DNA from: Norana najaformis
Lineage: Eukaryota; Annelida; Clitellata; Crassiclitellata; Hormogastridae
NCBI GenBank assembly: GCA_964023275.1
Contig: OZ029925.1
Location: 10,369,184-10,433,183 of the forward strand
Reading direction: 5' to 3'
DNA length: 64,000 bases
Part shown: positions 13,601 to 24,335 of the stretch, one piece after another
Layout of the letters: each line of letters opens with the position of its first letter
Position numbering within the stretch: the first letter of the stretch is position 1
The notes under the pieces: generated by a model
Databases searched by the model: none
What the model was told of the DNA's origin: nothing
Seen by the model: the letters and a program-made list of their open reading frames with translations, nothing else
Translations under genes and position numbers: made by a program

Positions 13601-16600
13601 TGTCTGAAAAATTACATTATTTACGCAAGATATTCATCTCTGTTTCCAATGTTTCACTGGACTACTATCTTTTAAGCAAAGATCATTAAACTTATTTGTC
13701 AGATGAAATGAAACACTGGAATATGCCAAATGATTCGTCTTCATCTCCTGCTGCCACAGAGATGACTTCCTATGTTTTGCTCGCCATGCTGCATAACGCC
13801 GAGCCGGAAGTGATCGTTGAAGCCACTCCTGTCGTACGTTGGTTATCCACTCAGAGAAATGGCCAGGGAGGGTTTTCATCTACCCAGGTCAGTGTGAGGA
13901 AAACGAGTCACTAAGAAAGATAAGGCAAACCTGACGGGCTTCATTCACGTGTTTTACATCACAGTTCATTCATGTGTTTTACATCACAGTTCTATATCTT
14001 GTATGAGGTGTATTGAACAATTCACTACATAGGTGTTATTTTTTACCATTTATCTTATTGAATGATAGTAAGACGTAGGTAATGAAAGTGGTTACCGAAA
14101 TTACTACAGTTGAACCTGTCGTTATTGCATATGAACTGTTGTTTTTCTTGTAATGAAAGTAAACCATGAAAATAACATAGCAATGTTCCCACCTGTGTTC
14201 TGAGAATGTCTGTGAAAAGTAGTAGGTTTATGTATCAAATGCAAAATGTAGGGGAAGTGTTTATGACCTGTTCCGTGGCTCTTGACCGGGTTATGAACAC
14301 AAGACCAGTGAATTACAGGACTTGCCATTTACTTCACAGCTTATTTTGCTACCAATTTATAGTTCTTGGTGACAGAGACAAGCTTGAGTGAACAACTTTT
14401 CCAGAGTGGTTACATTGTGTCCATTTGGCAGGCTCAAACCTGCAATCGTTCAACTACAGACCAAGCGTGCTTCCATATAGACTACCATATTGCACTATTT
14501 GTATTAAGGCACATAGCAAATGGATGATTGCCAACATTACGTCGCATTGAGCTTTGTGGCATTACTAAATGCTAGCATGTGTTGTTTTACAGGACACGGT
14601 GCTTGCTCTGCAGGCGCTTGCGCAATTTGCTGCTCTGGTGTACAGAGACGACTTTGATGCACAAGTGATGTTAACTGGCACTGCTTGGAATTACAATGTC
14701 TCTGTCACAAATGATAATCGTCTGTTGCTACAGAAGCAAGAGGGACAGACTTTGCCTTCGACGCTAAAATATGCTGTTTCAGGAACTGGATGTGTGCTCT
14801 TGCAGGTATACACCTACATATACGTAAACATTTTCGCTTTCTGTCTTTCCCCTTAATCTGAAATTAAATTGACCGGACAGTTTTTCACATTTTATCTTCC
14901 TGTAATTTGAATTCTCATTTCACTGTTTTAGTAATTGAGTGCTTTTGGAACTGAATATTATTTGGGAAATATACTATCAGTTTTAAGAATATATGATAAT
15001 TTTGGGACTGAATGACATTATTAAGTTGACTATTTTTATTGGCAGATTTTTGAATATTTTAGGATTGAATTACTTTTGGATGCTGAGTGAATTTTGAAGT
15101 GAATGTTATTTATAGGCTTCTGCAAAGTACAACATAATAACTTACCAGAAGGAACAAGAAACTGCTTTCTTGCTGAATGTTGAGGTACATCGATCAAAAA
15201 GCAACAACTGCAAGGAACGAAGTCTAAAGATTTGTACTAGGTACAAGATTTTAAATCATAGTGCAAAACACAAAGGTCAATGATCGACCTATGTATTCGA
15301 TTATTGTCTTTGCTGTTCAACCGTTTTGCATCTTTGTTTTAGGTTATTCGTTCATATTTTGTATTGTGGTGTGTTTTTAAGTGTTATCGCTGTTTTCATT
15401 TGTTGTTATGCATTGTGAATTGCGCATTGTGTATTTGTCGTAATATACTCCGCAGCTATCCTGCTCAGAGTTTCTGCATGCTAGTTCAGCAAAATGTTCC
15501 TTTGGGAAAATGCCCTGAAAAATGCACGGTTATCATAATGGCCAAGGTGTCGATCGATGTTTGCTTTTCAAGCGAAATTGTAGTCAAAGTTTTTAAGCCA
15601 ATGCATTGGAGAAGCCTGGTCGAATTCCTAGAAGCCAGGTCGACGCGCAAAGAATTGTCTTGATTCTCAGGCTTTGACCTGTTGTAAAAGTAATAAACGG
15701 GCCACGGACCATGTATGGACATATCTAATTATTTTGTTATATGAATCTTTATTATTTGCAATCCTTAGACAAAAAAGTCCTGAAAATGTACCTGTGCACA
15801 TTTTAATGGTGGCATCAACTTACATCATATTGTTTTCATTGTTTTCAAAGTTACAATGGTGTGGATAATGCATCCAACATGGCAGTGATTGCTGTCAAGA
15901 TGGTTTCAGGTTGGATTCCGGACAAAGATTCCATCAAGAAGGTATTATTTCTTTATGATCAGTTTAACATAACAAACGTTACTTTAGTCAGTACTACAGA
16001 AAACTTATACTGATGTTACTTACAGTGGTTACTATGCATGTGATAACTTGACTTACTCATAAAAATCTTTTGCAGTGCTTTAAAAAAATCTTTCAAATCA
16101 CCTATTCACTACTGGCCTACATTCATTATTATTATTATTATTATTATTAACTTGCTTATTTATTGTGCACTGTAACACCTTGTTATTAAGCGGGCAAGGC
16201 CACATTACTATGGCTGATCACAAAGCATCATTTGAGGCGCCTAAGCAGTTATGCAGTAAGAATGTAAATAGAGAGCAACAGGAATTAATAGTACTGGATT
16301 TCGCGAAACCTATATAAGAATTTGATATATTTCAGCTGACAAATCATGTTGGTCTGAGGCTGAAAAGATTCGAAATTGAAAAGAGCATTGTGCATTTGTA
16401 CTTTGATGAGGTGAGTACAACAATTCTGTACAGATTTGGGACATACATCATTTTTATTTATAAACACCCAAACCTGAGACTAAGATGTCTTGACAGTTGA
16501 ATATACAGACACAGCTGTTATGAAAAACTCCAAGTGTTAGGATATTTAGTAACAAAATATTTATTTTATTGGGTGATAAAAATGTTTATTGGTTCAATGT

Positions 16601-19600
16601 TTTAGATAATTATTCCAGAATAATGCCTGATTATTTATTCCTCTTGGAAGAGCTACATCCACTCCTGTTGGTAACATGTCTCCAACATTGTTTTGTAGCT
16701 TGACAAAACTGAGAAATGCTTTTCGTTTCTCGTGCACCAAAACATTATAGTTACAAAGACAAAACCAGCTCTCGTCCACGTCTACGATTACTACAAACCA
16801 AGTCAGTATAAACTGCAAAAATCAACACTAATCTCTGTTGACTTATATAACCCTCGTATTTGAGAGGCTTTAAAAGGCACTGTGCAAATGTCAAATTATA
16901 TCACCATTGTGATGGTGGACAAGGGTTTATGTGACAATTGAGGAATGCTGGAGTTGATTCTGTTAGGGTATAACACATTTGATATGGTAGCAATTGGTGT
17001 TAAGCGTTTGCCCTGTAATGCGAAATATGTGACCTCGAGCCTTACCTGAGATGGTTATTGGGTATGGACGTTGAGCAGAAGTGCTCGACACTCAATTGCA
17101 TGGTTCCTATGAATTGTTGCTTTGTCATTAGGTAATCGTCCTTAAACAATATGTTTGACTTGTTGCTGTGGTTAAATAGACAGTCAGAAAGATTCCTACT
17201 TGTATGTAGTTTCTTACATTTTGCAGAGTTCACTTGATTTTCTTATTAATTACAATGACAATTTTCTGCATTTTGGAGTGCTAAAAAGTCTGTCGTTTTC
17301 TGCTGTTTGAGCATTAATCTCAAATTTCCCTACTCCAGGACTGGAATCACTCGCATTCATCCTTTCATCAGCTGTAGTGTTGAATTCGTTAGTGCAAATT
17401 TTGCCTTTCGGTAGCCAGGAGCCAAAACCAACAGACAGGACGGTTTGGGTGCTGCACTGAGCAACCCGCCGCCAGTGAAGAATGTCGCACATATAAGCTA
17501 AGAAATGACCCACATATAAGCAAAGAAATGATCAAACTTAGAAATATCCACTGAAGTTTGCAGGCTCCAAAGCACGTGCTGCAGCCATCCAACCAAAACC
17601 ATAATAGCTATAAAGTTGCATTGCGAGAATGGAGATGTCATTTTGTCTTAGCTTCTGTTTATTTAAGAGACTTGCGTCAACCTATCTCTGGCATTTCACT
17701 TGCCGTCTGTTGCCGGGTATAAATGGGTTCAATTCTGCTGTTTTGATTCTCAGCCAATGTATTCGCTTTACATTACATTACAATGCCAATCGGCTTTCGA
17801 TAAGTTCTTTAGACTGCATAGACAAGGGAGCATGTGAGAGAGAGGAACCTACAGATGAGGTACATTCAACAGCCAGTAGGTCTGGAGAGTAGCCGTGTCT
17901 TTATTGCGGTTGTTGTTTATTTCCTAATTTTCCTGCTTAGGTTTGTCTGCTTATGATGATTATTCCATCACAACTACGTGTGGAACAAAAGAAGAGATTA
18001 AGGAAGAAGGAAATGAACCTTTAGAATCGAAAAACATCACTCAAGTGAGATTACGAAATGTGAGACCTCCAAGAATTGAAGCAGTGAAAGTCAAGGACCG
18101 TGCAACCAAGGTTAGATTTTATGCTACACTTGCACTTAGTTTTCAGCTAACAAGGTTTAAGTGCTGGAGTTAGCTTAGCTGAATTTTAGAAATAAATTAG
18201 CAGCAGGGTCAAAGTAACAAACTTGGCTGATTGAATTGCTTCTGTTATGTAAGAGTTGAGAGAATGCGAGATTAGGTAATACTGTAAAATTCATAATGCT
18301 GTGCTGGCATAATAAAAAATTTATGACATATAGGCACGTGTGTCTGTACGCAAGACATTCTCAATTCACTATTCTTCACACTTACATTGATAACAAAATG
18401 AAGGATGCTAAATGATAAGTGGACAATTCAGTCATTTGTACAGTATTAAATACTGCTTTTTACTCAAGAATGGCATAACCTGCCTTGTTTTTTAGAAGCC
18501 TTCACACACAAAATGTCCAACCTGCAACTGGAACAACTTGACTGAAGTAAAAAGAAAATTCTGCAGCACACCTCACGGTCAGTAGCTAAAACCGAGGAAG
18601 ATAATGAGATTTATGATAATACTTCCTACAAAAAGTATGTTTTTCAAATGTTGTTTTCAAAAAAGGTTTAGCTGAGAGATTACGGTAAAAACAATATTGC
18701 ACTTGCAGTAGCTATTTTACAACAAATGCTGTGATGACTGAGTGGTAAAATAGCATTAGGAACTTATTTACTGACTTCATGAGTGTTAAGTAATGTAGGC
18801 GGATCAATCTCCAATAAGGGTTAAAATCTAAAGAAATCATGGAACATTGGGTGCTCAAGTTATTGAGTTTAGTAAGGTTGATCTGTTGACTGCTGTAATA
18901 CCTTTAAGACTTTTCAATGTATTTACAGCATATGAAGCGGTGGTTGTCAATCGAACAATGTTGAATGTGCTGAAAGAGATGCATTCCAATGTTGAAATTA
19001 AGAAGAATGTCAGCTATCGTTTGGCACCCAAATGTGCCAATAAATGTGCTGTGCTGAAAGAAGGTATGTGAACACCTGATTTTATGAGGAATTGCTTAAA
19101 TATATGTATTTTATATCTGATTATTTATGTAGTGTCGTTCAAGAACCTCTCAAAGATTCTGAAACATAGCTCTGACTTAATGTTCTTTTTAGCGTACAGG
19201 ATGTTACAATTCGATAAGAACGACTAGTTCATCATCATTACTCAAGTCCTGGTATAGTCATCCCATGAATGAGAAATGAACTTAAGATTTCTCTCGTGCT
19301 CTTTTTGTATTCGTGTGTATTTTCTACATTAACTTAATAAATGTAGGTGTTGCTATACCCCCTGAAGTACCCCATTATCTGCTAGAGATCTGGCGTCTCT
19401 TCCGTAGGATGTTGGTCGCTATCCACGAGGAAATGCCATCTGCTTTTGCAGTATCTTACCTTCATGCCAAAGCTGTCTTGAAACGGCGCTACTTTTATTG
19501 CATACTCAAGCAGTCTAGTAAACTATCCTGTGATCCTTCATAGTGGGGTAAAAATACTACTACTCGTACTAATGATGATGATGATGACGATGAGACGTGA

Positions 19601-20010
19601 TTTCTTTTCCATTGCTTTTACCTTTTCCATAGCCATCTGGTGCTTCAATACAACTGTCTTTCAAGGAACCTTCACAGTGTCGGATACCAGCAAAAACTGG
19701 CCAATCCAAATTAATGTTCCATGAACTTTTTCCTAATCCGGGGTTTATCCTGTCTTCTTTGGGTAGAGAAAATAATAGTTATAAACATAATTACCGTACC
19801 GTATAGCCTTATGCTATGGCTGCACAAACTGTTCTAACCCTAATTTTTTTTTAACTTGACACAGGTGCACAAGTGGTGTTCATGCTGCCAAAGCCAATCG
19901 TCATGAGAAAGCAACCTGTGTCACTTAAGTTAGACATCAACGTTGTGGTTGTGGAAAGATCCAAAATCGGTTTGATAGCTGCAACACAGAATATGACCAT
20001 CTGTCCATAG
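526..20010 (+). CDS. Gene 1: A2M-type thioester protein with C-terminal NTR domain (3' two-thirds, exons 13-38)
   Basis: Secreted broad-range protease-trap or opsonin-like protein of the alpha-2-macroglobulin family, by homology. Twenty-six exons lie in the window. They sum to 3471 nt and encode 1156 residues plus a TAG stop at 20008-20010, with all splice phases compatible and no internal stop. The first visible exon begins on a codon boundary, and exons 1-12 lie left of the window; numbering follows the complete paralog at 24253-58765. Visible hallmarks in order are the MG5 start LVTRGDIV, the MG6 stretch [28 protein letters not shown]-like [15 protein letters not shown], the thioester GCGEQNM, GGFSSTQDTV, VYDYY, and a six-Cys NTR domain. 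It is 12 residues shorter than the paralog over the same exons, almost entirely because of the bait. The gene looks intact. Its exon 16 donor (GTCGGG) is poor. Confidence 0.95.
1192..1235 (+). repeat. Dispersed repeat end with (ACTT)n-type tail, copy 2
   Basis: Same end motif (GATGGACATATG...TTAAGAAATGCATTAC, then TTACTTAC) as at 171-216. It lies in intron 13 of gene 1, with no counterpart in the shorter intron 13 of gene 2, so it probably arrived after the duplication or was lost from gene 2. Confidence 0.55.
4685..5064 (-). mobile_element. LINE (non-LTR retrotransposon) 3' end, decayed
   Basis: On the - strand, decayed frames read [17 protein letters not shown], then [20 protein letters not shown], then [17 protein letters not shown], the conserved C-terminal block of CR1/L2-like reverse-transcriptase ORFs. 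It ends with GGGCGCTATATAAATG and a (TGAA)n tail at 4682-4700. It lies in intron 17 of gene 1. The same intron of gene 2 lacks it: there the flanks (AGTTC, then TTGTTACTCTATGATG near 42640) are directly joined. The element therefore inserted after the gene duplication or was precisely missing from gene 2. Confidence 0.85.
5851..7316 (+). CDS. Gene 1 exons 18-19: bait region
   Basis: Exons: 5851-5935 and 7163-7316. Exon 18 ([20 protein letters not shown]) aligns with the human A2M segment just before its bait. The residues that follow, through exon 19 up to FPESWLWQL, occupy the A2M bait position. In this copy they include [17 protein letters not shown] and so differ in sequence and length (13 residues shorter in exon 19) from the paralog at 44226-44418, while the following [19 protein letters not shown] is identical. 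The exon 18 donor is ambiguous: GTGACC at 5936 aligns with the paralog's donor, but GTTTAT at 5969 is also in phase 1 and would lengthen the bait by 11 residues. Confidence 0.8.
5936..7162 (+). other. Gene 1 intron 18, with simple repeats
   Basis: A 1.2-kb intron, nearly three times its gene 2 counterpart. It contains three scattered CACACAA(C/G)TTTT words (near 6158, 6210 and 6480) that may mark a decayed insertion. It also holds a long trinucleotide tract at 6675-6800 made of TTA/ATA units passing into TAC/CAC units. No gene is seen. The Tyr-rich ORF over the tract is a repeat artefact. Confidence 0.5.
6675..6800 (+). repeat. Compound trinucleotide microsatellite (ATT/TAC)
   Basis: An ATT/TTA-type run is followed by imperfect TAC and CAC triplets, about 125 bp in all. 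It lies within intron 18 of gene 1 and has no counterpart in gene 2. Confidence 0.9.
7692..10149 (+). CDS. Gene 1 exons 20-24: MG7 and first part of CUB
   Basis: Exons: 7692-7920, 8616-8762, 9300-9398, 9790-9841, 10075-10149. Exon 20 encodes [14 protein letters not shown]...[19 protein letters not shown], closely matching human A2M MG7 and clearly closer to A2M than to complement C3. Exon 21 ends with [12 protein letters not shown]. Exons 22-23 ([19 protein letters not shown], then [13 protein letters not shown]) are an acidic segment where A2M has its shift to the CUB strand KPLLVEPEG. Exon 24 ([18 protein letters not shown]) is the CUB strand leading into the thioester domain. Phases are 0, 0, 0, 1, 1 at the successive donors, as in the paralog. 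Confidence 0.93.
9181..9252 (+). repeat. Left arm of inverted repeat flanking exon 22 of gene 1
   Basis: The block containing ATATGACTTGGAGATAAGAA recurs inverted at 9564-9638, on the other side of exon 22 (9300-9398), with only scattered mismatches. The same block precedes exon 22 of gene 2 (about 46329-46403), but no inverted partner follows there. Confidence 0.75.
9564..9638 (-). repeat. Right arm of inverted repeat flanking exon 22 of gene 1
   Basis: Reverse complement of 9181-9252 (contains TTCTTATCTCCAAGTCAT). It is absent from the equivalent intron of gene 2, so it is probably a separate insertion of a dispersed repeat in the opposite orientation. Confidence 0.75.
10505..10600 (+). 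repeat. Minisatellite in intron 24 of gene 1
   Basis: About three imperfect units built on the theme ACACTTATCAGGCACTCTGA followed by AAGGTACTGTA. The same theme occurs with more units at 48428-48585 in gene 2, so the array predates duplication and has changed copy number. Confidence 0.6.
10974..14805 (+). CDS. Gene 1 exons 25-30: thioester domain and second CUB part
   Basis: Exons: 10974-11150, 11409-11617, 12032-12148, 12946-13111, 13703-13887, 14593-14805. The thioester motif GCGEQNM is encoded at 11030-11050; the Cys and Gln of such motifs form the internal beta-Cys-gamma-Glu bond. Exon 26 ([19 protein letters not shown]...[13 protein letters not shown]) is typical of A2M. Exon 27 starts [13 protein letters not shown], whose His sits where C3 and CD109 have the catalytic His; human A2M has Asn there. 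Exon 26 ends CAG before GCAAGT at 11618, a second GC-AG intron. Exon 29 ends [10 protein letters not shown] and exon 30 starts [12 protein letters not shown] (last helix of the domain), then the second CUB part. Confidence 0.95.
15116..18059 (+). CDS. Gene 1 exons 31-35: MG8 (receptor-binding domain) and linker
   Basis: Exons: 15116-15240, 15851-15941, 16336-16410, 16699-16801, 17941-18059. Exon 32 ([19 protein letters not shown]) matches the A2M receptor-binding domain signature SNMAIVDVKMVSGFIP. Exon 34 ends [11 protein letters not shown], the hallmark at the end of MG8, where human A2M stops soon after. Here exon 35 continues with a Cys (TTTCGTKEE) and a charged linker into the NTR exons. 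The exon 35 donor is placed at 18060 (GTGAGA) by alignment with the paralog's GTAAGA at 56931. An in-frame ORF runs further to 18110, so a longer exon is possible. Confidence 0.88.
16955..17055 (+). repeat. tRNA-derived SINE head, copy in gene 1 intron 34
   Basis: Reads GGTAGCAATTGGTGTTAAGC, then GTTTGCCCTGTAATGCG, then a B-box-like CTCGAGCCTTACC: the A-box and B-box arrangement of tRNA-derived SINEs with a decayed B box. The equivalent intron of gene 2 carries it too (56195-56290, GGCTTCGAGTCTTCC), so it inserted before the duplication. Confidence 0.6.
18496..20010 (+). CDS. Gene 1 exons 36-38: C-terminal netrin-like (NTR/C345C) domain
   Basis: Exons: 18496-18577, 18860-19063, 19865-20010 (stop TAG). 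The first, short exon encodes [19 protein letters not shown], the second begins [16 protein letters not shown] and ends [11 protein letters not shown], and the third ends MTICP before the stop. Six cysteines in the order CxxC, FC, CxxxC, IC, with the hydrophobic strand pattern after FC and the C...C-VLK-G motif, fit the NTR fold used at the C-terminus of complement C3/C4/C5 and in netrins and PCOLCE. Domain assignment is by pattern recognition only. In C345C domains this module makes protein-protein contacts; its role here is unknown. Confidence 0.85.
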
Positions 20011-20270
20011 AGGCCACTCGCACCTGGACGAATCTGCTGAACATATGTAACTTTGTGTAACTTGTGTACATTTCTACTTTCACTGATACATGTATTTGAT
20101 ATTGTTTGAGTAAGAGGATGTAACAGAATTCACTGAACTGAAAGATGAAAAATGGCTAAGTCTCATACGGTAGTCAAAGTAATTCCCTGTGTTGATATTT
20201 AATTGATTTTCCGAGCATTTGGAAAACTTGATTTTTCTAAGAACATTTGCTTTTCTGTATAAATTAAAAC
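20011..20270 (+). other. Gene 1 3' UTR
   Basis: Sequence after the stop is nearly identical to that after the paralog's stop (58766 onward), up to a point just past a CTGTATAAATT stretch, as expected for transcribed UTR in a recent duplicate. A possible polyadenylation signal ATTAAA lies at 20263-20268, and an AATAAA lies further on at 20533-20538. The exact cleavage site cannot be fixed. Confidence 0.5.
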
Positions 20271-23135
20271 CACTTTGGAGGGGGACTGTTGTTGATGATT
20301 AGCTTAACTGTATTGCCGTATTGATCAAGGTCAACGAAAGCTCAGACGAACCATTACAGTTTTCTTTTATGTTAATAACTAAAATAATAGCCAATAGTGC
20401 TCACAGTTTTAATAATGAAAGTCGTAGTAATTTAATAAAATACATAACTACCTGTTTTGTTTATTTTTGTCCGCTGCTTTTGGTTCAAAACAATGATAAC
20501 CAATAAGAACCAATAGTGATTTTAATTTTGATAATAAATATTTTATGTTGTCCTCTTTCCGGATTAATTATATGGTTCCTTTGGGTGTTTAACACCTCAG
20601 ATTAACAAGTAATAATAACTTCATCACTGCCGTGTTCTGATGGTGTATATCCTCCTTTGCACTGTGTTTATAACCTCTCACTAATTATTGCATTGTAATA
20701 GCGGTATATACTGTACAAAGGTGGATCAGGGATTTCAACACGGGGTCGTAACGCCAGTGAGCAGCACGACCCAATAAAGGGGTCTGGGGTTTTCAAGTGG
20801 GATACAGAGGCAAAACCTCTGTCAAGAGGCCAGAGGGACCACGGCCTTGAAGCTGAGAGATTTTTGTACAAGACACATCATTTCGGGCTATTTTTCTTTC
20901 ATTTTTTATAGGTTTTCATGTTGTATTCTTGTCCGTATTTTGCAGCTACATACACGGTGTGATGCACAACTTAACAAAAGGCTGACAACAACCTATAGTC
21001 GAATAATGACACTACTTAGGAGACCCGCAGAGAGATCCGGGCAGAGGAATCGAAGGTTCCCATAATTAAACTAATTTTGTTTGCCTGAAATAACATAATT
21101 GTTTGCCTATATCTGAAAAGGCATGTAAACAAGTGTAGGCTCCCCATGTACTACTTCTAATGTATGCTACTAACAAGTTTCCGTTCTATAGCCTAGACCC
21201 TATGTGGCCTAGTGGTTCGGCTAGGTAGCCTACTCTATTTACTGGGGTAACTAACTCACTAACTATGCGTCTTCAGTGGTACGTTGAATATTAAGGTCTG
21301 GCGCATTAGAAGTTGATGATTCGAAGTAGTTAGGCCCTTGAAGAGGCGTTACACAAATGTTCTGATAATGAATGGATAATAAGACAATAGGTTACTATAA
21401 AATAATGGTTTAATACACTTACGTTCAGGTTATACGATTGTACAGAGACTGCATATGAATTAGCAGCACTCGGCCTAATCTAATCTATCCCTAATACATT
21501 CACGTTAGCTGCATTCTACAGAAATTCCTATAGTCGGTCGTCGTCATTCTCCTGGTCTTCTGCTTGCTCCATCGTCTGCTGTTCCTCGACGGATCCTTCC
21601 TCTGACAGAACTCGTATGCGACTCTCCTCTGTCTGCGCATTCTGCGAGCTATTTCTACCTGAATCCTCTGGGCGCATTCCTTCTGCCCGCTTAGATCAGC
21701 ATTCGTGTGCCTTTTGGTTCTGTTTCTCTTAATTCATTTGCATATCAGTCACTGCCTTTGTGGCCTAGGACCTGTGTTCTGTGGATGTCTATCTAGCTAT
21801 CACGTGGACCTCTCGTGCTTACTTGTAAAGCCCCGGATGGACGACCTGCAGAGTGCTAGGTGCTAGAATAGCTGAAAAGCAGAGAGTTGCTACCTGTGGA
21901 TTTCTCTGCTTGCCCCTGCAGTATCTCTTTGACTAAGCTACACCCCTCCTGCATTCTATAGCTCACCCGCACTGCTACTAACAATAGCCCTTCCAAGCAG
22001 TGCAAATTGCAGCCAGTCCGCTGCTAAGAATCTGACCGCTGTAGCTTGGGGCTGCTGGCTAGCTGTCTTGCTGCTCTGAATCATAGAGTGCACTGTGCCT
22101 TTATGTAGCGCACTTTTAGCTCGGTCATAGTTCTTATAAGCGAACTTTATAAATGAATTTGAATGAAGACTTGTGCTGAAAAGTGACTTTACCAGCATAT
22201 TATATTTGGCACTTCGTGAATCTTCATCCAGAAACCATTAGCCTATCCACTTCACCCCTCAAATCAGTCGTATGATAAAGCCATACAGAGGAGATAGCAT
22301 CGCGAACTACTGTATTTCAACGCCAGGCTGGAGACTTTCAACTGAAAGAGCTGTTGATGGTCCTGCACGTAGCTCTAGTTTTGACCCATTTCTAAAGCGA
22401 AAGAATGTACGATTAATCATTTTTCCTTTTTCAATTCTACCCTCTCTTTAAGTTCGTTTTTGAGCACCTGATTTGTGTAATAGCCCAATTACATTGCATC
22501 TAAAACAACGCTATGATTTATACATTTACTTAGACAGACTGCACTGCAGTCAGACACCAAAACTTTATATAGGCCTACAGGGACAAAAAATGTATGCTAT
22601 TCTTTATCAATTCCTCTCTCCTTTCAACTGGGACCTTTAAGATTCAGGATTAAGAGGTTAACGACAATCATAGCCATGTGATCTACTCCAAAGACACAAG
22701 TAAGAATGCAATATAAATATTATGTATAATATCACTATATGCTACCTGTGTATATTATGGATCTAGATTGGGGACACCGGCTTAACCGTCTCGGTAATAT
22801 AATCCGCACAGACATTTATGTCGCCATTTGTGGAGATATGATTTAGAGAAACAGACGCAGCATGTGTGACAGTATGTCCTTTGTAAACAGTATAGAACTC
22901 CAAAATTCGTCATATGTGATATTCTCCTTGCATTATTTTAAGGTTTTCGCGTTGTATTTTAGCCATAGTTTGCGTTTTTCATCCCAAAACAGCAGACGAC
23001 AGGGTAAGGAAATGGATCCGACCCCTAACTCCGCCTTGGGTATATGATGGCTGAGTTTATGCAATAAATTATATATATATATATATATTATACATATACG
23101 CGCAGAGAGCATTTTGTGCCTGATCGGTGTTTGTG
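20271..23135 (+). other. Intergenic region between gene 1 and the promoter module
   Basis: AT-rich sequence with a less AT-rich stretch around 21500-22050. No exon with splice signals, no recognised protein fragment and no convincing tRNA gene on either strand. A short (TA)n run is at 23072-23090. The repeat-like stretch near 20700-20870 (with CCCAATAAAGGGG) could be an old element but I cannot classify it. Confidence 0.5.
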
Positions 23136-23450
23136 TTCTGTATCGGCCTGTAAGAGGAGTGGAGGAGATAGCAGTACCTTTGCCACATATAACCACAAAG
23201 GCTGCTGCTGCTGCGGCGGCAGCGGCGGTCACTGACGCCCACTTTGAACGTGTGAGCCGTTGTTTAAATGCTCCATAGTCCCATCCCCTCACGTGTTAAG
23301 TCGTTCCGATGCTAACTTTGCCCGGTTCAGCAAATTACTGTTTCGTGTCGTGGGAGACGAACGTTAGGCTATAAAAACCGAAACAGATTGTCAGACGTAG
23401 CAAGCGCCACTGATCGCCAAGCGTTTGAAGACGCGTAGTTAGTCGGTGAT
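23136..23450 (+). promoter_or_regulatory. Upstream duplicate of the gene 2 promoter (probably inactive)
   Basis: Two blocks match the real promoter. TTCTGTATCGGCCTGTAAG onward (23136-23195) matches 23616-23675, and 23236-23450 matches 23931-24145 over the same 215-bp length. It holds the same TATA box (TATAAAAA at 23370-23377), CACGTG E-box (23290-23295) and start-site region. Similarity stops at GTCGGTGAT, before any coding exon, and a long (TA)n tract follows. It is therefore a truncated promoter copy, perhaps the remnant of a lost tandem gene. Confidence 0.7.
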
Positions 23451-23461
23451 GTTTTAATTAT

Positions 23462-23581
<120 letters not shown>

Positions 23582-23689
23582 GCTGATGGCCTGTGGTCCT
23601 TCATCGTCGATTATATTCTGTATCGGCCTGTAAGCGGATTGAAGAAGGTACCAGTACATTTGCCAGATGTAATCTCAGAGGCTCCTATC

Positions 23690-23912
23690 CTGACACCCCT
23701 TCTTCCTGTTATCTCTCTCTCCTCTCCAACCCCAAACACCATCCCCGTAGCTGCCACGCTGTCTCTCCGTCTGACTTTTGGATCTTGACCTGGAACCGAA
23801 CCCTTTGCCTATCGATTTTGTTTTGACTGAGCGCCTGTGAATAAGCTGGTCCCCGCGGCGCGACTTTCGTTGGGCGCTGTAGAAATCTCGGGATTACGAT
23901 TACGATTACAGG
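23690..23912 (+). mobile_element. LINE 3' end inserted in the gene 2 promoter module
   Basis: This block is present only in the downstream promoter copy. It ends GGGCGCTGTAGAAATCTCG followed by (GATTAC)n, the same kind of 3' end (GCGCTATATAAAT-like motif plus simple tail) as the LINE relics at 4685-5064 and 62560-62757. No open frame was followed. Assignment rests on the tail and on its absence from the upstream copy. Confidence 0.55.
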
Positions 23913-23930
23913 GGCAGCGATGGTGGTTGA

Positions 23931-24252
23931 CGCCCACGTTGAACGTGTGAGCCGTTGTTTACACGCTCCATAGGCCCACCTCCTCACGTGTTATGTCGTT
24001 CCCATGCAAACTTTGTCCGGTTCAGCAAATTACTGCTTCGTGTCGTGGGCGACGAACGTTGGGCTATAAAAACCGAAACAGATTGTCAGACGTAGCAATC
24101 GCCACTGATCGCCAAGAGTCTGAAGACGCGTAGTTGGTCGGTGATAGGCTCCTACTTAGTTGTAGGCCTACTGAAATAATTTTTTACAAATCGGAGTTTG
24201 AAGTTGACAGTCAAGTCGTTGCGTGTCTGTGGTTTTTGCAGGCTTTTCGAAA
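23931..24252 (+). promoter_or_regulatory. Core promoter and 5' UTR of gene 2
   Basis: TATA box TATAAAAA at 24065-24072. The likely start site is about 23-35 bp downstream (initiator-like GTCAGACG around 24085-24092, or just after). A CACGTG E-box lies at 23985-23990. The 5' UTR would run about 160 nt to the ATG at 24253 without an intron. The 215-bp core (23931-24145) is duplicated upstream at 23236-23450. Confidence 0.7.
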
Positions 24253-24335
24253 ATGGTGGAAAGTCGTTCGTGGCCGATTTTACTGGCGGCATGTGTCTTC
24301 TCCTTTCTGGTTTTGCCAACATATTGTCAGTCAGG
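24253..24335 (+). CDS. Gene 2 exon 1: signal peptide
   Basis: The ATG is at 24253-24255, preceded by CGAAA. It encodes MVESRSWP, then a hydrophobic core ([14 protein letters not shown]) and TYCQS, a classic secretory signal peptide with likely cleavage near residue 25. It ends in phase 2 before GTAAGA, and exon 2 completes the Gly codon. It lies about 180 bp downstream of the TATA box. Confidence 0.9.

Noticed and set aside
16955..17055. tRNA gene
   Set aside because: A- and B-box-like parts are present but the cloverleaf is not intact, and the copy lies in a repeat-like context shared by both introns; called a SINE head.
526..20010. Gene 1 as a pseudogene
   Set aside because: All 26 exons keep frame and hallmarks with no internal stop; only one weak donor argues against full function.
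21190..21235. tRNA-like GTGGCCTAGTGGTT word in the intergenic region
   Set aside because: No matching B box or foldable tRNA follows.
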